Part shown: positions 24,166 through 64,000 of the stretch, piece by piece | How positions within the stretch are numbered: the stretch's first letter is position 1 | How the letters are laid out: each line of letters opens with the position of its first letter | From: Cristatella mucedo | Taxonomy: Eukaryota > Bryozoa > Phylactolaemata > Cristatellidae | Length of the DNA stretch: 64,000 bases | Direction of reading: 5' to 3' | NCBI GenBank assembly: GCA_009760855.2 | Contig: WPIO01000103.1 | Location: forward strand, 1,382,001-1,446,000 | Position numbers and translations under genes: made by a program | The notes under the pieces: model-generated | Seen by the model: the letters and a program-made list of their open reading frames with translations, nothing else | The model's database searches: none | What the model was told of the DNA's origin: nothing

Positions 24166-25330
24166 TGGCGTCCACACAAGCCGAAACCGGAGCAGAAAGT
24201 AGGTCACTGCAGCGCTAGCGGGGGTCACACGACGCGGCTGGCAATTCGCAATTAAATCGCGCTTAGTCAGCGGATACCGCCCTATTGCTGTGCATAATGA
24301 GCTGATGCACAACTCGCCCGTTGGTCAGGCAGAGCGGTGTGAGTCCGTCTGGAGCGGAACGACGTTGCGACGAGGTCAACCCTACAGTAAAACGCATTCA
24401 AAGCAAAGCCGGGTACTTTAAAAATATTATTGCACCTGTTGCCTGTGTCTGCGGCTTCTACTGCTGTAATTAGCGAAGCACCTTGACACTAACGTACATG
24501 CCTCACCAGTGGCCAATAGTTAAGCCGTCGATGCAGCGCAGCTTCAGGCCTCTAAAGCATGTTATATTTCTTGTCGTCTGCTGTGATTCACCAAGCTCTC
24601 GTATATGTACGCGTTGAGAGTAATAAAGATAAAGTCTCGTTTACCACTCACGTTCGCCCGCTTTTGTCTCCGCGAGACTCAACAAGAAATGCCGCCGCCG
24701 GAGCCACTGTTATACAACACACCAACCCCGGAAGCAGAGTCTTATGGGAAAATGGCTATTTTGTTTTCATGTTTGGCATACGAGATTAGAAAAGCACGTT
24801 TTTGCCTAAAGACAGGAATTGTTTGAAAGTTGTGACCTAGCGTTACAAGTCAGGATTCAAAAATACTTACGACAACTGCTTTGTGCAATCACATGTACGA
24901 ACCAAAGTTATTTTAAAGCTAATTTTTAAATTTCAATATGATTAAAAAACCTGCTGTGTCAACCATTCAGTGAGATTCCTCTACACTCAGCAGACCCCGG
25001 ATAATCTGGCTTTGCTTCGAGCTCCCGCAACCGTAAGCTATTTCAAGCTTTTGAGTCATCTCAAGGTCATGCAGTTAAGAGGATATAAATATATCTGTCT
25101 TCTCTGCAGCTGAATTAACTAATATCGATCCTTTACATCGAATTGTTTTCAGAGCGCATCGAACCCTAGGGCGCGACCGGAGGTACGTCGGCCACCGCCA
25201 ACCGGAGTTCCTGAAAGGTAGTTACAGCGATCCTAATTCCCCACTTGTTCGGTCGGCCGCAGCAGCCGTCTGTGTCCACGTAGCGTGAAACCTAAGGTTT
25301 ACTCGTCCTCTGCCCACTGCATGCATCGCT

Positions 25331-43050
<17,720 letters not shown>

Positions 43051-45184
43051 TTTCGCTGGCAGCCACCGAAATCTACTCTGCTTTTATGCTTGCTTTCTTG
43101 CTGCCGAATGCCTGGGTTCAACTCCGAGGCCGGCCGAGGCTGGTTCGCTGCTTGCTACAAGTAGAAGCTTGGTGATGGTCAACGAGGATAGGCTGGCGTT
43201 TTTTCTTTCGACCTGCTAGTGCTTCCCGCCATCCCACTCCACGCCTTTTTTACATTCACTCTAGCTCTGCCATCGTCGTCACCAGCAACGCCTGGGCTCC
43301 GCCCCCTCACACCTAGCGGCGATGCCTCGCCCGCCGATGGGCGCTGCCGGCTTGTGGTGGCTGTGGTCGGGCTGAAGGCGCGACTGGCCGCAGCTGCAGC
43401 TGAGCGAGAGCTGAATCTTTCAGCTCTCGCTCAGCTTCCTTTCGCCGCCCGACGAGACACTGGCGCTGGCGCCGTTCGAATTTCCCCACTGCCCTGGCTG
43501 CTTCGAGCTCGAACCTCCAGCTGCTGGAGTCGGTGGCTCTGCCACTCTGCTTAGGCTCCAAGAAGAAAGGATTCCCATCATTGCAAAGCATAAAGGCGAA
43601 ATGCTTGGTTAGGGGCGAGGCGTTCGAAAAGTGGGACCGGCAGCAGAGGCAGCAAGCGTCGATTGAATCCCGAAAGTGAAAAATGGCAGGCAGCCAACAG
43701 AGCCGGACGCTGCGCGTGCGTGGGCATAGTACCGCCGGCAAGGAAGTCTGGCTGGGCGGTCTGCATGCAGCTAAGGGTCAGCAATGCAGAAAACGCCGGC
43801 GATGGCCTCCACTTCACTGACCCCAGCGGTGTCTTGTGTGTGTGAGGATGGGTGCCTTTCCAAGTGAAGGCCCTCGATTCTAAGCCACTTCGTAGCTTGC
43901 TTTAGTAGCCCGGTGCTAGTGCGCGTCGTCCGCTTGTGCATGTCGCCTCGGTGCTGCACCGCATCTCACGTCACATGACTGTCTGCACATGCCGGCATCC
44001 GCACTACGGCTCGTCGTATTTTCCTTCAGAGCTCCTGGCTATCGTTCTCCAAATGAAGTGGCCACACATGTTTCCTGGTTGATGCCGCTGCTCGGTTCGG
44101 CGGAGGCGGTTCGGCGGCGGCGGCCAGGTCCCAACGTTCCTCCGCCCATACGTATGAATTGTGCCTACGTTCACGCCCATGGCGACCATCTGTCGACAGA
44201 CACCCATCTGGCGGCATCGTGGACAGACAACTGTGCTTCACCGCCCTACAGACAACTGACAGGACAAATTGGATAGACAGCTGACAAGCTATGCTTTATC
44301 GCCGGACAGCTGCCTGTTTCGGCAGACGATATGTCTCGTCCGGCTTTGGCCGGTCTCGGCTGGCTCACTGACCATTCCATTGTTTGCACTGCCCGGCCCA
44401 CACCTTCCCCTCCCGAGCTCGTGAAGTAACTCGCCTTAGGCAGAGGCACCCGTAGTCAGTCAGTCAGTCACTGCAGCAGCAGCGGTGCTGCAAGCCAGTG
44501 CTGCTGCACGAGCTGCTTCGCACTGCTAGCCATTGCACCGCTCGGTGGCCGACCGGTCAATATGGCCGACCGGCCCAGCTTGAGGAGTCGGGTGGAGCGG
44601 TCTCACCTGTGCGACCAGCAGCAGCAGCAGCTGTCTGCAGAATGAGCCGCGCATCATTGTCGCAGCAAACCGTCTGACCAAGACCATCACGTCTTCTGCG
44701 GCGCATATTTAAGTGCTTTTCCTTATTTATACTGGCTCGCCGCTTCTGCTGCTGCCGTCGTCGGTGCTACTTGTTGGAGGCTGGCAACAGGAAGCCGAGG
44801 GCGCGGCTGCCTCGCCGCAGGCAGCTAGCTGCAATGTTATTGCGTAGGCGAGCAGCCGTGTCGACTGCAAAGGCGCTTGCAATATGGTTGCCAAGAGTGA
44901 GTGGCGAGCGATACTGCTACTGGTTCTTTTTTGTTTGTAATCCGGCCACTCTTCGTCAGCTTCTGTTGTGCGTGCGTGCGCCTTAACGCACCCGGTACTA
45001 GCAACCAATAGAGTTCTATTAGTGTTGCATGTGCGCAAGTCACGTGTTCGAGACGGACTGCCCGGTGCCCGGCACGGTTGGCTGCTTGGTGGTTACGAAT
45101 CGGGACATGATGCTGCAGCAGGGACATGCCGGCCGGCCGCTCCTGCTGCTGCAACAGCGCGGCATCTTCTGCTGCTTGTGCCGA
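43051..45184. other. 3' flank of the golgin gene
   Basis: No AATAAA close to the stop was found. Contains an inverted repeat (43398-43436) and an AGTC run near 44455-44475. Open frames on both strands (for example 43313-43741 minus, 44837-45301 minus) have no recognisable domain. Confidence 0.4.
43398..43436. repeat. perfect inverted repeat, 18-bp arms, 3-nt loop
   Basis: AGCTGAGCGAGAGCTGAA (43398-43415), TCT, then its exact reverse complement (43419-43436). Confidence 0.92.
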
Positions 45185-45330
45185 GCTGGTTTGGTCCAGC
45201 GGTCGAGGTGCTCGCCCCGGGCACCAAGGTCGTGGACTCGAGCCCTGAGGCACAAGTGAAGCGCCTGAATAGAGATTTAGTTCTCTTGGGGCGCTATACA
45301 AATGAATTTTATTTATTTATTTATATTCTG
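45185..45330 (+). mobile_element. SINE family 1, complete copy
   Basis: TTTGGTCCAGCGGTCGAGGT (A-box), CACCAAGGTCGTGG, ACTCGAGCCCT (B-box), CGCCTGAATAGAGATTTAGT, TCTCTTGGGGCGCTATACAA, then TTTATTTATTTATTTATATT. Confidence 0.85.
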
Positions 45331-46069
45331 CCCTCCATCGGCCACGTGCCACCGTAGTGCGTTAGCTGTGCACGTGCTCCTGGTGCAAAATAGTACCGCA
45401 GCGTCTGCACATTATCATCGCAGACGGATGATGGTGCGCCAGCCTTGAACTGCAGCAGAAGCTCGACCTTAAGTGCTCCCGGGGCAGCAGGCCACTAGCA
45501 GTCGGACAGCGAGTTCGTGCTTGCAACAGCATGTCCCGGTTGGCTTCTTAGAGCTGCGGCCCCTCGAGCTTAGTCTGAATCTGGAGACGAAGACGAAGAA
45601 AGAAAAAGGCCAGACAGAAAGCTCTGTGTGCTTGCCGCAGGGCAGCCCAGTGCTGGAGCCATTAGCGTCTGAAGGGCGATGGTCCAGTGGCCGCGTATTG
45701 TTGTGGTGCAGATTTGCATCTTTCAGGAGATGCGGGTTCACCGATGCACACGCTCAAGCTGAAGCTTGTGGGAGGGAAGCAGCCCGACGGTTGGCATTAA
45801 AGTTTCTGCTGTCACTGTAACCACTTAGTGGCCTTGAGGTTTGGGTTGGAGAGTCCACTAGTTGCCTGATTTCTTGGGCTATCTATCAAGGTCACATAAA
45901 CACGTACCTGGTTTCAATTCATCTTTACTTATGGTGCAGTGTTTTCCCTAATCCCTGATGCCAATAATAAGCAGAAAATGGCAATCGTTCCACGGAAACT
46001 GCTTTTGAGGGCAGGACGAGGATATTTTGAAAATCTTCGGTTTTATGGCAACGTTTTTGCCATATGTAA
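45331..46069. other. intergenic stretch, nothing recognised
   Basis: No gene or repeat could be supported. Confidence 0.4.
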
Positions 46070-46580
46070 TGGATCGATTTCAAGGTTTTGTAGCTCGCTT
46101 TTACGTCACTTCATTCTTTGGCTCCAGCCTATCTCTCAGATGTACTCCCCCACCAGGCCAAGCATCGTACCACCCGCTTTTCGGAATCCAACAATCTAGA
46201 AATACCTCGTACAAACCTCACATCATTTGAAGACCGTGCATTTAGCTCGTATGCTCCCAAAGCCTGGAACTCACTCCCGACTTGCGTCAGAACATCCCCT
46301 GACTTGACCACATTTAAAAAGAACTTAAAAACCCCCATTTAGGACAGCATTTAGTGGGTCTCTGTGATTCGTATGCTTGCTGACACTGCAAGCTGCAACT
46401 AACCACATTTGCATGCTGACCCTGTGCATGCCAACCCTAACCATGTTATTCATGTTGTTTGCTTATCAAGTATGATATTACTCACCATTCAATTGCATTT
46501 CCCTTTGCAGCAAATGTAAAGCGCCTAGAAAGAGATTGAGTTCTCTGAGGGCGCTTTATCAAGTGCATTATTATTATTAT
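46070..46580 (+). mobile_element. L2-like LINE, 5'-truncated
   Basis: Holds the end of ORF2 (APAYLSDVLPHQAKHRTTRF, PKAWNSLPTCVRTSPDLTT; open from 46118 to 46342), the 3' UTR and an ATT tail at about 46567-46579. Confidence 0.85.
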
Positions 46581-46584
46581 ATAG

Positions 46585-46790
46585 GCAGCAGATAGGTTAG
46601 AGGTGGCATGCACACATTTGTCAACATGTAAAAACAGTAGCAGCATAGACAGTGTCAGCACGCATAAGCACACACACGACGAATCACAAGGACCGACTAA
46701 ATGCTGTTTTAAACAGGTATGCACTAAGCTGCCTTTTGAGAGTCAAGTCAGCGTATGCCGTGACGTCAGTCGGGACATTCACTCGATATA
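46585..46790 (-). mobile_element. L2-like LINE 3' UTR fragment, minus strand
   Basis: Plus-strand text GTGTCAGCACGCATAAGCAC, GACGAATCACAAGGACC and TAAATGCTGTTTTAAACAGG is the reverse complement of the L2 3' UTR seen at 57090-57170; it abuts the plus-strand copy just before it. Confidence 0.65.
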
Positions 46791-48457
46791 CCAAGGCTCA
46801 GCAAGTTGGGATACAAGTCACACGGTGCAGAAATCCGGTAATTTTTTATTTGTAGATATGCTGCTTCCGATTTACATCGGGGTTAGTCATGGTTTGCATA
46901 ACAGGTTTTTATGTGAGTCATCAGAACTACCGATTCATTTCTAACATGATTATCTTGTGAAAGGTAGCCTAAACAAATATTCGATTGCCGGACTAATTTT
47001 ATATAAGTATTTTCTTGATATTCTGCCTTAAGATGGACAGGGAGTTATTTGAAATAGATGTGACCAGAACAGCACTGGTATGAGAATGTAGTTTTTTTTC
47101 TTGCATACTATCATTAACCTGTTCAAAAGCCAAGCTTCCATCCTGTGCTATAATCTGGAGAATGTTTTCTCGGAGAGAATGTGAACTCTCAGAGAGAGAG
47201 AGAGAGAGAATAGGGTCCGGGTCCCCCATGGAAACCATCCTAAATACCGTACACTGCTAATCTGGGTACACCTCTAATCTGAAACAGCAGTACTTCAAGG
47301 CATGCACAGCTACCTACTTCCAGCTTTAAATCGACATTCGTCATTTAGATCACAGCCAAAGCCTAACAAGGGGAGATCGGACAAGCCTCGGTTGCCGAGC
47401 ATGTTTTACTACCGAACAAACTGGTCATGGCCAACTGTCAAGGTTGAGCTAAGAAATAATAATAATGCCGTGATGTAGCACCCTCAGAGAACTCCAAGCT
47501 CTTTCTAGACACTTTACATTTACTGCAAAAGTACGATCGAATGGTTAGTGGTAGCATGCTCAATAAACAACCAGAAGCAGCATAACTCTTGACAGGCAAA
47601 TGCTTCCTATAAGAGCTGAGCATGCATATTGCAACATCACAACTTGTGTGGCATGTTATATTTATGAAAAAAGATGATCACAATAGTTATCTACTAAGCT
47701 TAAGATGCTGATACTGTACTACCATTATCGATAAAAAATACATTCATCTAGGCACAAAAATACCGCCAGTATCCGCGATGACCAATTTCCACACTATCAT
47801 ATGATACATAAACAATACAACCCCATTGGTAGGAGAAAAGACCAAAGAAGACAGTCCTAGCAGCTCAGCAACCGACACAACGACGGCTCTGGCACAATAC
47901 AAATTCAATTCCGAGCTAATACATCTAGTTTCATCACAACCTACAAAACAATGCTTTTTGACAAGCACGTTCAACAACACAGCACTGCATCATTGTCTCG
48001 CTCAGCACAAGCACCATTAGGTATCTGGCAGGCACCTGCCTTGGCCAATTGTCAGTGCCGACAAACGGGGCACGCGTGCTGGTGATATTACACCAGTTAC
48101 CCCGACCTTGGCCGATTCTTGAGCCATTCGAGCAACATCTGACGAAAATCAGCATGGGGCTTTGCAATGCCTCTTCAGGTGCCGGCCCTGGGTAGTCACT
48201 GTCTTCGTTCCAAAGCAGCCCTATCACTAGCATCCGGGGACGAGATCGGCAAAAAAAAGGACGCTTCTGTCAGGCCACCACATTAAAGCCATATACAGCA
48301 GTCGCCTGTCACAAAGACGAGCCATACTGAGCAGCTGCTATACGACCCGGTCCGGAAGCACGAAGGGTGCTGCACGATGCTTGCGGGCACGGGGGCAGCG
48401 ATGGTGGGCATGCAGGCACCATCGCGCAGGCAGGGCAAGGCATCGCTGCTGTTACCT
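46791..48457. other. downstream flank / possible 3' UTR of the ENL/AF9 gene
   Basis: Holds a minus-strand L2-like tail at about 47456-47565 (TAATAATAATGCCGTG.. CACCCTCAGAGAACT). No canonical minus-strand AATAAA was found within 1 kb of the ENL/AF9 stop; only a CATAAA variant near 47650-47656. Confidence 0.35.
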
Positions 48458-63814
<15,357 letters not shown>

Positions 63815-64000
63815 CTGTAAAAGCAAAGACCGCATGTGTCTCGAGCGCATCGCCGGACCCATGCGTACGGGTTACGGACGGTGGGCTCAATTCGAGGCTG
63901 CTTGCCGAGCAGCCTAACCAAAGCAGCCGCTCTGATTGACTAAGCAGCAACGGCCCAAACATCAAAGGCACAGCAGCCAAGCAGCAGGTGAGTAAATAGC
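63815..64000 (-). other. ENL/AF9 intron at the right window edge
   Basis: Upstream of the YEATS exon acceptor. No further exon is visible; the first YEATS exons must lie beyond the window. Confidence 0.6.

Overview
The window is nuclear DNA from an animal, most likely an invertebrate. Genes are split by introns with GT..AG borders. Exons are GC-rich inside an AT-richer, repeat-filled background. The protein families are animal ones, and the repeats are L2-like LINEs, tRNA-derived SINEs and long CT/GA, TG and CTG microsatellites. The species cannot be fixed from the sequence. There is no operon, CRISPR array, phage or plasmid feature.

Layout. (1) 300-1019 (+): an apparently intronless RASL10-type small GTPase gene behind a TATA-like box, with a candidate poly(A) signal near 2.3 kb. 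(2) 2.3-25.3 kb: mostly intergenic, with no supported host gene. It holds copies and fragments of L2-like LINEs (5.7, 8.2, 10.2, 14.4, 17.4, 22.2 and 22.6 kb), two SINE families and several tandem repeats. (3) 25331-43050 (+): a nearly complete ortholog of the trans-Golgi tether golgin-245/GOLGA4. It has the MFKKLK start, about 15 recognisable coding exons of Ala/Glu/Arg-rich coiled coil, and a C-terminal GRIP domain. The assembled length is about 2,200 residues, close to the human protein. (4) 43.1-48.4 kb: intergenic, with SINE and LINE pieces. (5) 48458-63814 (-): the 3' part of an ENL/AF9-type gene (MLLT1/MLLT3; Drosophila ear). The second half of the YEATS domain is at the right edge, followed by Ser/Lys-rich linker exons and the C-terminal AHD helix-hairpin domain; the first exons lie beyond 64000. 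Its 9.5-kb intron is a stack of nested LINEs and SINEs.

The three genes act in different places: a prenylated GTPase at membranes, a vesicle tether at the trans-Golgi, and a nuclear acyl-lysine reader of the super elongation/DOT1L complexes. Nothing suggests they form one system. The most striking signal is an uninterrupted (CTG)154 tract (sense strand) 73 nt inside an ENL/AF9 intron, with a second sense-strand (CTG)28 in a golgin intron. Also notable are the shared 3' end of the SINE and its likely partner LINE, the nested LINE at 55.5-62 kb, and three perfect short-loop inverted repeats.
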